This document shows positions 1 to 11,755 of a stretch of 64,000 nucleotides of DNA, piece after piece. Under the pieces are notes generated by a model. It was not told the origin of the DNA. It searched no databases and saw only the letters and a list, made by a program, of their open reading frames with translations. This DNA comes from Euclidia mi (lineage: Eukaryota; Arthropoda; Insecta; Lepidoptera; Erebidae), in the NCBI GenBank assembly GCA_944739405.2, contig OX123186.2, forward strand, positions 34,209,551-34,273,550, written 5' to 3'. The position numbers and the translations under genes are program-made. Positions within the stretch are counted from its first letter, which is position 1, and the number at the start of each line of letters is the position of its first letter.

Positions 1-373
1 CGAGCCTGTGGCAAGTCTTGATGGAAGCAACGGAGAAGTTTTTCAGACGCAATGTACTCTGTAGGCTCCCAGCAATAAGAGCAGTGCAGTCCTCTCCGGC
101 AGCCTCGTTGAAACCTGAGAAGACAAGTGCCTTTCTTCGATGCCTCATCTCCATTGTGTCGCACATCTTGACACACTCCAGGACCTGTTTTCTAAGTATG
201 CCAAGCATACTGAAGGCGAGTTCTCTGAAGGACCTGAACTCTTCAGCTACCTTGGCGACGGTGTCCTTGGCCGGCCCACTACTTTGTATTTGAGCCTCCA
301 ACTCGTCCATGCGCTTAGCAAAGCAGTCTTCTAGGCTCTTCTGTGCTGCTTGAATCTCCAGTAATTGAGACAT
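1..373 (-). CDS. LINE ORF1-like protein, N-terminal 124 residues (runs off left edge)
   Basis: Reading the minus strand from the ATG at 373, the frame stays open for 124 codons to the window edge. The first ~60 residues are charged and heptad-like (starts MSQLLEIQAAQKSLEDCF), suggesting a coiled coil. The segment 'RRKALVFSGFNEAAGEDC ... KTCHRL' then resembles the start of the RRM-like domain of ORF1 proteins of insect non-LTR retrotransposons, in which a charged 'RRK..L.F.G' strand is followed later by a 'CHR' motif. Expected role: RNA-binding chaperone of retrotransposition intermediates. No frame break is seen in the visible part. The rest of the element would lie to the left. A host coiled-coil gene is possible, but the surrounding repeat density argues for a transposon. 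Confidence 0.45.
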   Translation of the reverse strand, partial: MSQLLEIQAAQKSLEDCFAKRMDELEAQIQSSGPAKDTVAKVAEEFRSFRELAFSMLGILRKQVLECVKMCDTMEMRHRRKALVFSGFNEAAGEDCTALIAGSLQSTLRLKNFSVASIKTCHRL

Positions 374-620
374 GGTGATTTTAAGTGTTTTGCAGTTGTG
401 GATTGCAAGTACTAATGTGCAGTGATCAGCTGGCAGGTGGTGATGTAGCTCAAACTAATTTGTTACATGTACAAACGTGAGTACAGGTTATTTATGATGT
501 TATACTCTCACTTATACAATTCTATTAAGATTTACTTGATTAAAACTTATTAAATCAAAATTTTCAAAATTTGAAAGCTGTTGTACTTTTTAACACCTAC
601 CGCCCAAAAAAATTTATATT

Positions 621-653
621 CGTCATTTCCAGTCGCCAGGACTGGAAATGACG
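621..653. repeat. Perfect 14-bp inverted repeat, 5-nt loop
   Basis: Arms at 621-634 and 640-653 are exact reverse complements. It lies just outside the left end of repeat A1; the related stretch near 41,000 has a sequence like the right arm but no matching left arm. Confidence 0.75.
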
Positions 654-656
654 TAG

Positions 657-1010
657 TTATATAAAAATGCATAAATGGAGTATTTGGGGCGAATTGAAAG
701 AAACTTTTTGTGTTTTATAATTTTTTTACGATTTTTTTCGTTCTAAAGTATTCGTAAAGTCTAAATTTAAAAATATATTGGTACAATTAATGTAAATACC
801 TACTTTTAAAATAAGACACAAAAATATAAGACATTTTAAAAGAATTATAACCTCCATCTTACATTTTAGCACAAGAAAAGGCCTGGCCTGCAATAGGGAT
901 AAAAATGATCAAACCCGGCATCGTCTTTAGTGGTTGCTGCGTATCCCAATGCTACGTAATCTAGGCTCTGTTAACAAAACTTACCCAGTAATTATACTAA
1001 ATAGGCTTTT
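657..1010. repeat. Dispersed repeat A, copy 1 (sister copy at 41,030-42,600)
   Basis: Several blocks ('taaatacctacttttaaaat', 'aatagggataaaaat', 'ccggcatcgtcttta') recur in the same order near 41,030-42,240, where the copy is split by three insertions. Weaker similarity continues to about 1200. No coding potential was seen; the class is unknown. Confidence 0.6.
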
Positions 1011-1230
1011 ATTCTTCTTCTTTCTTGTCAATAACGAGTGATTTCGATCAAGTTTAATATCATGTTAGCCCAGTATGCAGTAAGCAGTTAATTTATACAA
1101 CTGTAATTCTCCGAAAATTTATTTTGCAACCAAACATAATGTAATTCCGTAATGGCTAATCAACACTTGATGTTTTAGATTATGTTGCAGTTTATTTGCC
1201 ATTTCATTATATAGATATATAGTATATGTC

Positions 1231-1478
1231 CGTGTGGTGACGGATTAAGAATACGGAATGTCACCATCCCATAACATCCCATGGGTGTCGTAAGAGCCGA
1301 CAGAGGGAGCATATTATGCAGAGAACAGCACTGTAAGAGAAGGAAAACTTGATACAAACCCTATACCAACCCGTTTGGCCAGCGTGGTATAGTAGGCCAA
1401 TTCCTCCTTTCAAAAGAGAGGCCTAGTCCTGCAGTGGACTGTTAAGGGCTGATGATGATGATGATGATGATGATGATA
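1231..1478 (+). mobile_element. Internally deleted RTE derivative, copy 1
   Basis: About 250 bp. The 5' half resembles the 5' leader of the RTE element at 24,048 (gtgtggtg at the start, then gtgtcgtaag and 'gaaaacttgatacaaaccc'). The 3' half is the standard lepidopteran RTE 3' tail ('cctagtcctgcagtggactg') ending in (GAT)n at 1449-1478. The endonuclease-RT ORF is absent. Further copies with the same 5'/3' joint are at 37,064-37,273 (+) and 41,829-42,061 (-), so it behaves as a non-autonomous family mobilised by RTE machinery. Confidence 0.65.
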
Positions 1479-2284
1479 GTAAAGATCTTTTCAATGGTCT
1501 AGGTCGGATAAGAAGCTATTGGATCCTATAATAATTTTTTCACAAAGCCAAAGAAACATTTCGAAATCCTCAAATATATTTGAGTTGCAACTAAATTGAT
1601 ATTGAATAGACGTAGTTATCGTCACCGTTATATTAGTATAGATAGATATTCAGTCGTGGACTCATTCACTAACGAATGGAGGACTTGAAACTTGTCGTTG
1701 GAATTCTTTTAATGCAATTTACAGTGTGAATCGACGCGATGGATTTTAACGAATGCCATCAGGGAATCAAGTCGATACTCGTCAGGTCAATATACCCTAA
1801 TATTGTTGGGTATTTTATTGCCTCATCGGAATAATCTTGGCCTTCCCTTTTTAAGCAATCTTCGTTTGACGACTTCAGACGTCATTCTAAGCTTATCGCT
1901 TGGGATATACAGATCTCGATGGTGAGACTAGATTGTTAGGTTGAACTTGCATTGTTAGTAATTCCGTCTCCCAAGGTACTTGTCCCGAGGTTAGGCAATG
2001 TTTATGCTTAGCTTTTCTTTTAGTTTCGGCGAAATTTCTTGTTGTTTAAGTAAATGAATGATTAGCATTTGTAAGGGAAAGAAAATGTTTGTTATGAACT
2101 TGAAGGTTACTTACTTGTTTCCAGTTTATTTTCTAATGTTAATATTGCGAATAGCAAATAACGTCACTACCGGTGTAAAACTTCCGGAAAATAAAAATTA
2201 TAAACGTTGCTATGATTACCCTTTGTAACTACGCTCGGAGTACATGGCTATTTTATTCTCTGACCAGATTGGAGACACCTAACA
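1479..2284. other. No recognisable feature
   Basis: Moderately AT-rich sequence with no frame, tRNA-like box or repeat copy that I could match elsewhere in the window. Confidence 0.5.
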
Positions 2285-2470
2285 AAGGACAGGTTAGAAG
2301 AACCCTAAACAGAAGAGCATGAATGGGAAACTTGATGGGAGTGATTGAAGCAAGAGAGATATGTCCGGATGCTAATGGCCTTTCGTAGTAGAGCCCTCCG
2401 AATTGGTAGGCCTATGCCTACCCCGTCGGGAAAATTATGTTTAACACGATCGCAAAAACGGTGGAGAGGT
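2285..2470 (+). pseudogene. Decayed C-terminal tail of an RTE-type reverse transcriptase ORF
   Basis: One plus frame reads ...GQVRRTLNRRA*MGNLMGVIEAREICPDANGLS, then stops, then AYAYPVGK. From memory of the family, lepidopteran RTE ORFs end with a tail of the type 'NRRACM..LM.V.EAR..C.D...W...V.AYP.GK'. Here the expected Cys is a TGA stop and the W-rich stretch is frame-broken. No RT core lies upstream, so this is a 5'-truncated copy or a remnant after decay. It belongs to the clade whose larger copy sits at 24,048-26,938, but that copy lacks this tail, so the two cannot be aligned directly. Confidence 0.5.
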
Positions 2471-5400
2471 TTTTGCTTTCGATTGTAGTTCCAACACAAA
2501 AGAGCATAATAAAAGATTATTATTTCAAAATAAGACTCGTAATTATTTTATGTTGATACCTACATAGTCTATCTAATAAATTTAACCCTAAAACTCGTTC
2601 TAATTTATAGAAGAAAATTCTAACTTAACTTTCCTGTGCCAACTGGAAATGTAAATCAATATTCGCAGAATTATGTGTATACATGTAAGACTTCTGCATG
2701 AATCGCTCCGATAAGTCTATAAGAATGGAATAGCAGTAATCAATTTCCTGTAAAGGAGAACCCATAAGTTGGCCGAGTACCCATAAATTATACTTAATTT
2801 CACTGAGTTTGTCCTTTCATAATAATAATATTTAGATTTGATTTTTTGAAGGCAACCAGGCATTAATAACAATTATGTAGGCATTAGTAGTAAAGTCTTT
2901 CTTGACCGTTTCTTGATGTTGTTGCCACAAATACTCTATAAGCTTTTCGGTAGATGTAAACTTAAAGTACTCTTTAAACAAAATCGTCTCTCCAACTTTT
3001 AACTATTCAGTGTATGAATAAAAAGCCAAAGGTCAGAAAGAGACAGACGGATTACCAAGATTAACAGCTTTCACTGTCAATATGACGGCTCTTAGAAATA
3101 AAACGTCTGCCAATACTTCAATAAAAGTTTTTGCCTAGTTCACACGAACTTGGGAGGGATTCGAATTATACAAAGTCAGATGACGGACAATCTCAAATAA
3201 TAGACAGTTGTGGACAGTTTAGTTTTTAACGATGTACTTACAAATTTCTTGAGTTTGATAGTTTTTCAGTTATAAATTTGTTTGGAGCTTACGTTCTCTC
3301 TAGAGAGAAAAAAGTAGTCATTTTTTGGTAAGTAGCTGTCACTCCAAAACATGTCAAAAGTCACTGAAAGCACTTTGGTATTTTCACTCCCTCGATGATT
3401 CAGCGGTAGATTAAGAGACTGCGGATTATTCATCAATTTTGGTCCGACTACCAAATCCAGTCATATCCGACATCATCAAGCATGTTTGCCCACACCATAA
3501 TAATTATATGTCGTTCGCACCTGCGAACCAGTCACCTGACTAGTCCCCGTTGAGACTGGCTGCCGGGCCAAAAATTTTACCTTTAGGACAATGTCACATT
3601 ATTATAATTTATTTAATATCATAGATGGCAACACAGGTAGATATACTGCTTTGTCAACATAGCGCTTTGTTATAAGTGAATTGGCTCGTAATGTTGTATG
3701 ATATATTGATATTGTGTCATATGATATTACATTCTAAGCTTTATTCGCGGAAACTCCTTGTCTGGATCTATAATTATATTTGTATAAGCACAGCGTTCAC
3801 TTTAGTGACGTTATTTTAGTTCGTAAGGCATCCAATAACGTTATATGACATCAGTTTTGGTAGAAGATGACATGGAAGACTTGAATATTATCAGATATCA
3901 TGTTTAGATATGAGATATTCTTGCCGTATCATCATGTCACATAACAGCACCTATGTTAAAAGGTTCTATTATGGCCTCCAAGATTGAAGGATATTTATTT
4001 ATCACGGCGCACGACCAATCAGTCTATGACTGTAGGTTTTCTTGATTACAGTAATAAAGCAATTGAAATATTTTTATAAACAGATATGATATGATATGAA
4101 ACTTTCTTTCCTTTTTAATTGCGATCAAATCTATCCGTTATATGTAAAATATGGAAAAAATAATATAGTAGGCAAAAATAGCCACACATCGTATTTTAAT
4201 ATTCATAATTCGTTAAGAACCTCGAAATTCGGTGTTACTCATACTGTGACCACGAAATGAACCCATGCCAAATCTGCTCAAAACAAAATATTTGTATATC
4301 AATGGGAAAATAGACGATATTTCTTATTTTCAAATAAAATCACGCTATTCAGACCCGTTATATTAATTTTGGGAAATATTATAAAGTCCTTATTTTACTT
4401 TTTAATCCATTCCACATTACAGTTCCACGTTTTTGTGAAAGCCAGCGTATACGAGGCGCACTCGTAAAAAATGCCATCAAATATGAAAAATGACTTCAAA
4501 CGTAGCAAATTGGAACTGCAACACTTTAACGAAGTTATCGTGTCATATAGATACCGGCCACTATTTCATTTTTATAAAATAATTCACATGTAACGTATGA
4601 TGACGTTGTTAGTTAGCAACGAATATTAGTTTGAGAGAAATTCGTCGTTTTTGGGTAGTATTATCGTTTTTGGCATGCATTTGATGTCCCACATAAAGAT
4701 ATTTGATTTTCGGGTTAACATCGATTATTAATTTTGACTAGGAGGGGTATATTTTAGCTGCAATATTATGCATCCGACAGTGTATGTGTGTAAGTATTTG
4801 TAGTACCTATTTAAAAAATAGGATCGTTATTATTTGTCTGATTTTCACAATACGGGCTCAAGATCAGTGTGGAACAAAATAAATATATTAATAAGAGATG
4901 ACGTATTCACGCTAAAATCTATCATCTAGAATATGTAGATCGTCTAGAAAATAAAATAAAACCTTTACGAGTAGATATTATTTTCGATGTGAAAATTGCA
5001 AAATCTCAGAACCAACCAAGCAAAATCTCAGCCCATGCATATATATACTCTAATAAAGAATTTGATTCGGTATTTTAAATTGGCATTTGTTGGTTAGTAG
5101 CATTATCCTGCTATATTCAATAATACAGTTTTTATTCACAATTTATAACAAACATTTATTATACATTCGTTTGGTTAACAAAGTGAAATTCAATCCTTGA
5201 AAGGCAACCAGAGATTTATTGTCCCTAGTAACACGTCGGTAAATTCTCGGTTGAAGTTACAATGGAAAGTTTAAATAATTCAACTGAACGCTAGGATTAT
5301 CACTTACACTTAGGACCAGTCACCCCAACTCTGTGAAGGCATTTTATCCGGCTTAATTTATTATAGAACGATATTTTTAATTTTAATAGAACTTATACTT

Positions 5401-6204
5401 TAAAATAAAGAACGATGTTGATTCATAAAAGTTTCAAAGTGCTGATTTATGATCTCTATTCATTTTTTTGTAAACAATATGAATGACGCATATGTTTTTC
5501 GTTACGATTCCAATTTAAAACCTCAATGGGCAGCTATCACTTTAGCTGAAAAAACTCAGACAGCAAAAATACAATATTTTTAATAAAATTTGTTAAGCCC
5601 AACATATCCTACTGGACATTATTCACATAAAACTACGCACCCGAAAAAATAACTCGCAAAATATTTAAAATATTCACGTACCTTTGTTCAGCGAAAACAC
5701 TTATCATCCGTGGCGCCAAGATATTACAATGGAATAGTTTATTTATTCGTATAAAACCATACCGAAAAGTGTGTAATAAATCCTGATTGTACCGCAGATT
5801 GTGAATAATAAATGACACGTAAATCGTGTATGAAAACTCTATAAATCTAAATGCGTAGTTGATACGGGTTGACCACAGACGGGACTGACCAGACTCTGAC
5901 CAACATTCACCCTAATGACCTTTTCATTAGTTTTTTTTGTGGTACTGGAGTGGTAGTGCCGTGCAGATAATGAATTTGTACCTGTTACACTCCTTGGAAT
6001 TATGTTGTGTACATATTGCAAGGTTTCAACAAAATATTTTATACACGACTCAACTGACAAGGATTTAGATTAGTTAATATTATATTTATTCTGTTTATCC
6101 TCCAGGGCGTATCATAACTCTTTTTATGTCAGTTCTCAGTCCAAGGGAAAACAGTATCATCCGTATGACCTTCCAGAAAGTATGAGTTGTTTATCACTAC
6201 ATAG
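2471..6204. other. Long stretch without recognisable features
   Basis: AT-rich, many short frames, none with a family signature. No tRNA-like boxes, LTRs or (GAT)n LINE tails were seen. It could be intergenic or intronic host DNA. Confidence 0.5.
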
Positions 6205-6364
6205 TATAAAACAAAGTCTGTCTTCTGTCTGTCTGTCGCTATGTATGCTTTAATCTTAAAAACTACGCAATGGATTTTAATGCGGTTTTTTTATTAAATA
6301 AAACGATTCAAGAGGAAGGTTTATATGTATAATTGACGCGGGCGAAGCCGCTGGCGACGTCTAG
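6205..6364 (+). mobile_element. Helitron-like non-autonomous element, 3' end
   Basis: Contains 'aactacgcaatggatttt', 'gattcaagaggaaggttta' and a GC-rich stem (gcgggcgaagccgc) just before the terminus CTAG at 6361-6364, which is followed by T. A short hairpin, a CTRR end and insertion before T are Helitron hallmarks. Related ends on the other strand are at 17,991 and 20,668. Confidence 0.5.
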
Positions 6365-6514
6365 TAGAAAATAAATAAGATCACGGTAAACATATTTAGG
6401 ATTAAAATTGTTTGACCGGCCACACAAAATTATAAATGATTTGTAGTGGATTTTCTGATTGTTTTATCCGCCAACTTCGTGGTTAGAATGTTACGGTCCA
6501 GTTACCCACTACCT

Positions 6515-6715
6515 CTGTTATGGCGAAGACCTGGTTGCGTATTGGGACGCGGCTGCCACGGCTGCCGCTTGCTGCTGAAGGTCGCGAGTGCGATTTCCGC
6601 TCATCTCAAACATTTGTGCGCGTCAACGTGGATGATTGTCTTGTTCTGGGTGCTTCTATTATAATATTTATAAAAAAGTATATGTATGTTTATGCATTGC
6701 TTAGTAACCTTAGTA
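6515..6715 (+). mobile_element. tRNA-derived SINE, diverged
   Basis: A degenerate B-box-like stretch (gcgagtgcgatttcc, near 6584) is followed by a body 'caaacatttgtgcg...ttgttctgggtgcttctatt' and an A/T-rich tail with atgtatg units. The layout matches lepidopteran SINEs; the two short frames over it are incidental. Confidence 0.4.
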
Positions 6716-6739
6716 AAAGCTCTGCTTAGTTTGAGACAA

Positions 6740-6905
6740 GATGGTGTCGTGTGAATGTAGTGGTTATCTTAGTTGCATCCAAAACTTTATCCCGGGGTGC
6801 ACTTATTAGTCTAACCAGATTAAAATTTGGCAAAATATTAGCTTTTCCTCAGAGCGATTGCCTGCAGTATGACCTACGCAACCCAAAAAGTTATTCCATG
6901 GCTTA
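6740..6905 (-). mobile_element. LINE 3'-tail fragment (dispersed family)
   Basis: On the minus strand it reads 'gggttgcgtaggtcatactg', 'aatcgctctgaggaaaagct', 'atctggttagact', closely paralleled by 15,965-16,105 (+), and more distantly by 23,230-23,430 and 62,395-62,570. This word order is common at LINE 3' ends in Lepidoptera. Confidence 0.5.
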
Positions 6906-7206
6906 GAGCAGTGGTTTGCGTTATGGGTTAGCACCCGATACACTCTGCAGTGCAGTTTGTGGGTTGGGTTTCGAAACGAGTCGCCCGAATTTGAGGGTAT
7001 TGGTGGTGTAGGGGGCTTCAAGGAGTTAGTTTTAATCCCCTAAAAGTAATTTTGGCTGCCGGAGTTGTGTCTAAATATTTTTAAACAATTTCCAAAAATT
7101 CTTCATTCAAATATGCAAAACAAAACGTAATATTAGGTTTTATGTGAAAGTAACTAAATAGGTTGTGTTAGGTTCTCTTTTGACCCTTAACCCGAAAATA
7201 GGAGCC

Positions 7207-7310
7207 GGGCGGCGGAACAGAGGCAGTCCCTGAAAACGATGGCGTGACGATCTAGACAATTTTGACAGAAACTGGCCAAATTTGACAGAAGATAGGGATG
7301 CTTGGAAGAA
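7207..7310 (+). pseudogene. RTE reverse transcriptase C-terminus, plus-strand piece
   Basis: The plus strand reads GRRNRGSP*KRWRDDLDNFD, then a short stretch ending in DAWKKEGRP. This is the usual RTE tail, in which an 'RRxxGRPxxRW.DD' stretch is followed by an '.A.DR..W' stretch. The minus-strand piece at 7332-8010 ends with the same GRRNRARPRKRWR stretch, so the two meet tail to tail, joined by 40-bp inverted arms at 7207-7246 and 7340-7379. One internal stop is present. Confidence 0.55.
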
Positions 7311-7331
7311 GGAAGGGAGACCTTACACTCT

Positions 7332-8010
7332 TCACTCTACACGCCATCGTTTTCGGGGTCTGGCTCTGTTCCGCCGCCCGTCTTGCGGCACCCATTGCGT
7401 GACGATCTTCGCCCATCGGCTAGGATGCATCCGGATCACGTGACCCACCCAATCCCACTTTAGATTGGTAGTCTTCCGCCCCACATCAGCAATGCCTGTC
7501 AGTGATCGCAGAACGGCATTTTGCACTTGATCAACTCTCTTATATCCGAGAATACTGCGCTCCATTGCTCTTTGACAAACTTTGAGGCTGGACTTTTGAA
7601 GTTCGGTCAAGGACCAGGTCTGAGCACCGTAGGTTAGGATGGGCAGAATGCACATATCGACGAGTTTGCGTTTTAGTACTATTGGAAGGTTGCCCTTCAG
7701 GCACTCTCCCTCATGGACCAGTAGGCAGAAGAAATCGAACGTCGAATCGAGTATGCCTGGAAAAGGCATTCTCGATTCGACGATCGATTTCTCGACCTTG
7801 CCTGTTTTCTAATGACACTATCTGGCCCAATTAGCTATACTTGTCGACATACTGTATTTCCTGCCCATCTACTTCGACCCTACGTTTATTGCTGTTGGTC
7901 ATAACCTGGGTCTTTGAACGATTCATCACAAGTCCAACCTCAAGGCTCGCCTTTCTCAGATCTTCGAGCATTTGTTGATGGTCTAATGCTGTTGGTGCAA
8001 ATAAGACGAT
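7332..8010 (-). pseudogene. RTE reverse transcriptase fragment (palm to C-terminus)
   Basis: On the minus strand, from ~8010, one frame gives 'LADDIVLFAPTALDHQQMLE', followed by '..SKTQVMTNS' and 'YVDKYS*LGQIVS'. This is the catalytic ADD box and the downstream palm/thumb. After about 7790 the frame switches to the 145-codon frame at 7332-7769, which carries 'LPILTYGAQTWSLTELQKS', 'CQRAMERSILGYKR' and 'KWDWVGHVIRM', standard RTE C-terminal motifs. The switch falls exactly at a 57-nt near-perfect hairpin (7733-7789). The endonuclease and N-terminal RT are missing. Defective by a stop, a frameshift and truncation. Confidence 0.8.
7733..7789. repeat. Near-perfect hairpin, 26-bp arms (2 mismatches), 5-nt loop
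   Basis: Arms 7733-7758 and 7764-7789. It coincides with the point where the RTE reading frame shifts, so it probably arose by inverted duplication inside the coding sequence. Confidence 0.8.
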
Positions 8011-9057
8011 GTCAGCCTGAGGCTAACGTCAGGTTTGCTGACGACAACACCTAAGCCGGGTGCGCCAAAGTTCACCTAAATTTTCAACTCCGATAATTGG
8101 AAATCCGAAAATGTTCTTCCCAACAATCACAATTCCTAACTACTTTGTCTCTTATGTTCATAATTCCGAAGCATTTAACTTCATAATGTCAGTAGCAATA
8201 AACATCTATTATACTTTTATTTGTTTTCCTATATTTTCTCAACATAACCATCTTTTACACTATTATTCAAAGTCATATCTTTTTTGTTTAGATTTCTTTT
8301 TATTCATAAAAATTAGTATTATATATAAAGTCTTTCGACTATGGGTTAAGGGATTTCTACTGCAATTCTTCCATTTTGTCCTTCTACTATCATTTGTTCC
8401 TTCAAATTATGAGCGGGCGTAGATTTGCGGGCGAGGAGATGATAAGTAAAACAGCATTTGTACATCACTTCAGTTATTATTGTAAATAGGTACTCACAAT
8501 ATAATCGAACATAGAAAACACATTAAAATTTCTATCAAAAATTTGCGTCCACCGATCACGTGGCCACGAGCGCCTGTTCAGCTGTTTCCTCGTTGACTGC
8601 GATTCCAACAGTGCTCACCTCGCCAGAGCCCAGTGTTCGCTATTGGAATGTCGTTCTTCTTGGCGGCCTGTAACATTGTAGCAAACCTCATTGTTAACCA
8701 CCGATGAGGTTAGCCTACATATACATAAATTTTGCGTAACTTTATTTTCACATAACATGTATAATATATAAGAATAATAGTACCATGGTACAAATACACA
8801 ATAGTACAATGGTCAAGTTCCTGAAACGAAGCGGTCTTATTAATAATTATTGGTTTAGGTTAGGTTAGAACTGTGACCACAACGCACGAGCCGAGCGAGC
8901 GAAGCGAGCGTGCCGCGGCAGCGGCCGGAGAAGTGCCAGAACCGAATCTGTCGTATAGTTATTGGTTTAGGTACGGTTAAAACGGCGGTATAAACTCCCA
9001 GGCCATAAACATAACCGTAAATGAGTCGTGTTTTATGAATTTTGGTTGGAGTGTTGG
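8011..9057. other. No confident feature; one 120-codon frame without homology
   Basis: The plus frame 8060-8422 is Phe/Ser/Ile-rich, with low-complexity AT composition and no motif. Around 8860-8970 there is a GC-rich stretch (gccgagcgagcgaagcgagcg) of a type seen in lepidopteran DNA transposons, next to two or three TTAGG-like units. Confidence 0.4.
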
Positions 9058-9085
9058 AGCGCCCCCAAGGCGCCTTGGGGGCGCT
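9058..9085. repeat. Perfect 28-bp GC-rich palindrome, no loop
   Basis: Each 14-bp half (agcgcccccaaggc) is the exact reverse complement of the other. The surroundings are AT-rich. It could be the remains of a transposon end or a protein-binding site. Confidence 0.8.
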
Positions 9086-10821
9086 ACGGCGCGAGGACTT
9101 AGAAAAATTTAGCCAAATAAGTGTTATTTTTGCAAATAGTTTATTTTCTCGATTCTATCGTATAAAACACCTAAATATAAGGCTCTAAGTGTCTTGGTAA
9201 AAGTGTCATATATTTTTTATTACACTTGGTAAATGTTTATTTCTGAGTATGATTGAAAATATCATGGTCATTATGTTTAGGGATAAAAGCATTATGATGA
9301 AAAACAGTAGGAGTTTAAATACATTAATGATATTATACAGACAGCATTGCTATTAGTTTTCTACTAGGAACTTCATAATCATTACATAAGCTAGGCCAGA
9401 TCAGTATTCTTTTATATACTTAAATGTCTGTACTGTAAACATTTCAGTTATTTGGAATGATCTAGTTTGTCTCCATAGTATCTTCATCTATATAAATGTG
9501 AAAACAATTTGGTTAGATACAAAACTTAAGTAGGTACTCGAGTAAATAAAAATATGGAAAGAGACCAGTACTCATAACAAACCAGTATTTCTGATGAGAT
9601 TATAAAAGCACATTGCAATAAAATCGAACAGGTTATATGTTGTACTATTTTCTCATGTGTTTTTATATTTAATTGACATCAATCAACTGTTTGACTCATA
9701 TACTTAATATAATTTTATTTGAATTGGAGCTAAGTCTTTTGAGCCATTACTTTATTAGATTTTTACTTGAATTATATTTGTTTATTTGAAGCGTTGATAT
9801 ATTTATACATTACCACAAAGTAGTTTTATCTTTTACCTTTGAGAGTCTGAACACATACGAATGAGTAATAATAATAGATACTGGAATCGATTAGTTGAAT
9901 CAATTGATCAACAAACAACGATTCTTTTTTCGAAGATTGTATATAACATGCCAATTATTTAGCACCAAAATAAACAAAAAATAAAAACATAGTCCCATAG
10001 ATGGCGTTGGTAAAAAACTAGTCGGTCTCTGGCTTTTGATAACAAAAATGGTAAACTGTGCCGTGTTTTTTGTCATCTGGCAGAAAAATCCCTACTTAAA
10101 CAAAAAAGATGACATATATTATAAAGTAATATGTTTACTTGGGTTTTTTGTAAAACAGTATATTCGACTATTTAGTTATCACTATTATGACTTTATATCA
10201 ATCATGTTGAGAGAACATGTTATGACACCCACGCACGTCAGTATCGATTCTTGTTCCCTTTTTACACGTGTGACATGGACATCGTATTCGAATAAATGAA
10301 AAATATGAAGTCAATTTACTCCTCCTCTAGTTATTCGCTCTGGACATGGCTAAAAAGGATGATTTGAGACCTTCTGATCTTTTCGAAACATATCTAAAAA
10401 TATTTAATAAGACAGTCTCAAATGAAAACGTAATCTATATATTCAAAGCACTATAGAAGGCACACATTATGAATACCTACTACTTATAATGTACACGCAG
10501 ATACCTTTTGTGAAGTTTTATTTTGCCGATTGAATCAATATTACGCAAATAAAACCGCAACAACGAATTAATAAATCAGCCAAAGGACGTGGTTCCAGAC
10601 CGTAATAAACTGCACTTTTGGTACATGAGTGAATGAATGGAGGAAACATTATTTATCATAGGTACTGCAATGTAAACAAGTCTTTTTTTTTCGTTTTTTA
10701 TCCAGTAAGTACTTGTTAGGTTTTAAAATTAACTACGTAATTCTAGTTTTCATTTATTCGTACAATCTTGTAATTTACTTTATCTGGGCATTTCTGGGGC
10801 ACACATGGGTATGGTCCTTTG
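9086..10821. other. No recognisable feature
   Basis: AT-rich. The 87-codon frame at 10,036-10,299 has no family signature and typical random AT-driven composition. Confidence 0.5.
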
Positions 10822-11194
10822 TTTTCCTCCTGTTAAATTGATTTGACTAGATAATTGAGCTTTTTATACGATGTCGGTGAAAAAATAATTGCGGAATATT
10901 TTTAATACAAGTTTTTTGAGTACTAAATAAAAATAGCCACCTTACGTCCCTTGGTTTTAATCGTGCTTAAACGGATGTATATATTCATTCTATGATCACT
11001 CTATTCATGTATACCTACGATTAGTTTTTTTTCGCGCTTTCTAACTCGCGTACACATTTCAAACTCCTATAGGAGATTATCGAAACCCTTTGGGTGAAAT
11101 TTTGAATGATCTCTGCCTTAATTACAAATGTAGTTTCAATCGCAGTGATTTTAGCTGTGCGTTAATACATTAATTAGTCAGTTATTCGTCTCAT

Positions 11195-11320
11195 CTTTTT
11201 TTATATTATTTTTATTATAGTCTCACGCCTGTATCCCCGAATGAGTAGGCAGAGGTGTAATATTACACCCGCATTTCGCATTGAATTTTTAGGATGAATG
11301 ATTACCATGAATATCTTTTT
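11195..11320 (-). mobile_element. SINE 3' fragment inserted in D1
   Basis: Contains the reverse complement of the SINE tail ('cgcctgtatccccga', 'aggcagaggtgtaatatta'). The sister copy at ~30,020 lacks it. 'tctcat' flanks it on both sides (11,189 and 11,321), consistent with a target-site duplication. Confidence 0.65.
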
Positions 11321-11348
11321 TCTCATTTTTTAAGTATGTAAAACAAAT

Positions 11349-11755
11349 ATTTAATTTGCCGTGTGGTTGACGGCATAGAATACAAGTGTCACCAACCCCT
11401 ATCTTCCCGTGGGTGTCGTAAGAGGCGACTAAGGGATAACACGATGCAAATACCATCTTTGCGTAGAGACGGAAAACTCGACATCAAACCCTATAGGACT
11501 GCCTCGTTGGTCTCGCGGCATAAATGTGCGCGTGGGATCGGGAGGTCCCGGGTTCGATTCCTGGGTCGGGCAGTGTTATTGGGTTTTTCTGTCACGAAAT
11601 TCTCAGTAGCAGCACGGAGTCTGGAAATGTGCCCGGTACGGCAATAGGCTCGCCCCTTATTACGTGGGACTAAAGTATATCTGGCGAAAAGTGGGTGTAG
11701 AAATACACCTCTGCCTACCCCTTCGGGGATAAAAGGCGTGACGATATGTATGTAT
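11349..11755 (+). mobile_element. Composite insertion: RTE-leader-like segment plus tRNA-derived SINE
   Basis: The first ~145 bp (gccgtgtggttgacggc, gtgtcgtaagaggcgactaa) resemble the RTE 5' leader. From about 11,498 a tRNA-derived SINE follows, with A box ~11,508-11,518, B box GGTTCGATTCC at 11,551-11,561, the family body and a (TATG)n tail reaching 11,760. A 15-bp direct repeat (gtatgtaaaacaaat) flanks the whole unit at 11,334-11,348 and 11,756-11,770, and D2 has this 15-mer once with no insertion. Confidence 0.75.

Noticed and set aside
8060..8422. 120-codon Phe/Ile/Ser-rich frame
   Set aside because: No motif; composition expected from AT-rich non-coding DNA.
8855..8872. Telomeric TTAGG repeat
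   Set aside because: Only two to three imperfect units; too short to indicate a telomere.
11498..11575. Possible tRNA gene
   Set aside because: A and B boxes are present but there is no cloverleaf acceptor pairing; the SINE body and target duplication explain it. The same reasoning applies to the other tRNA-like heads.
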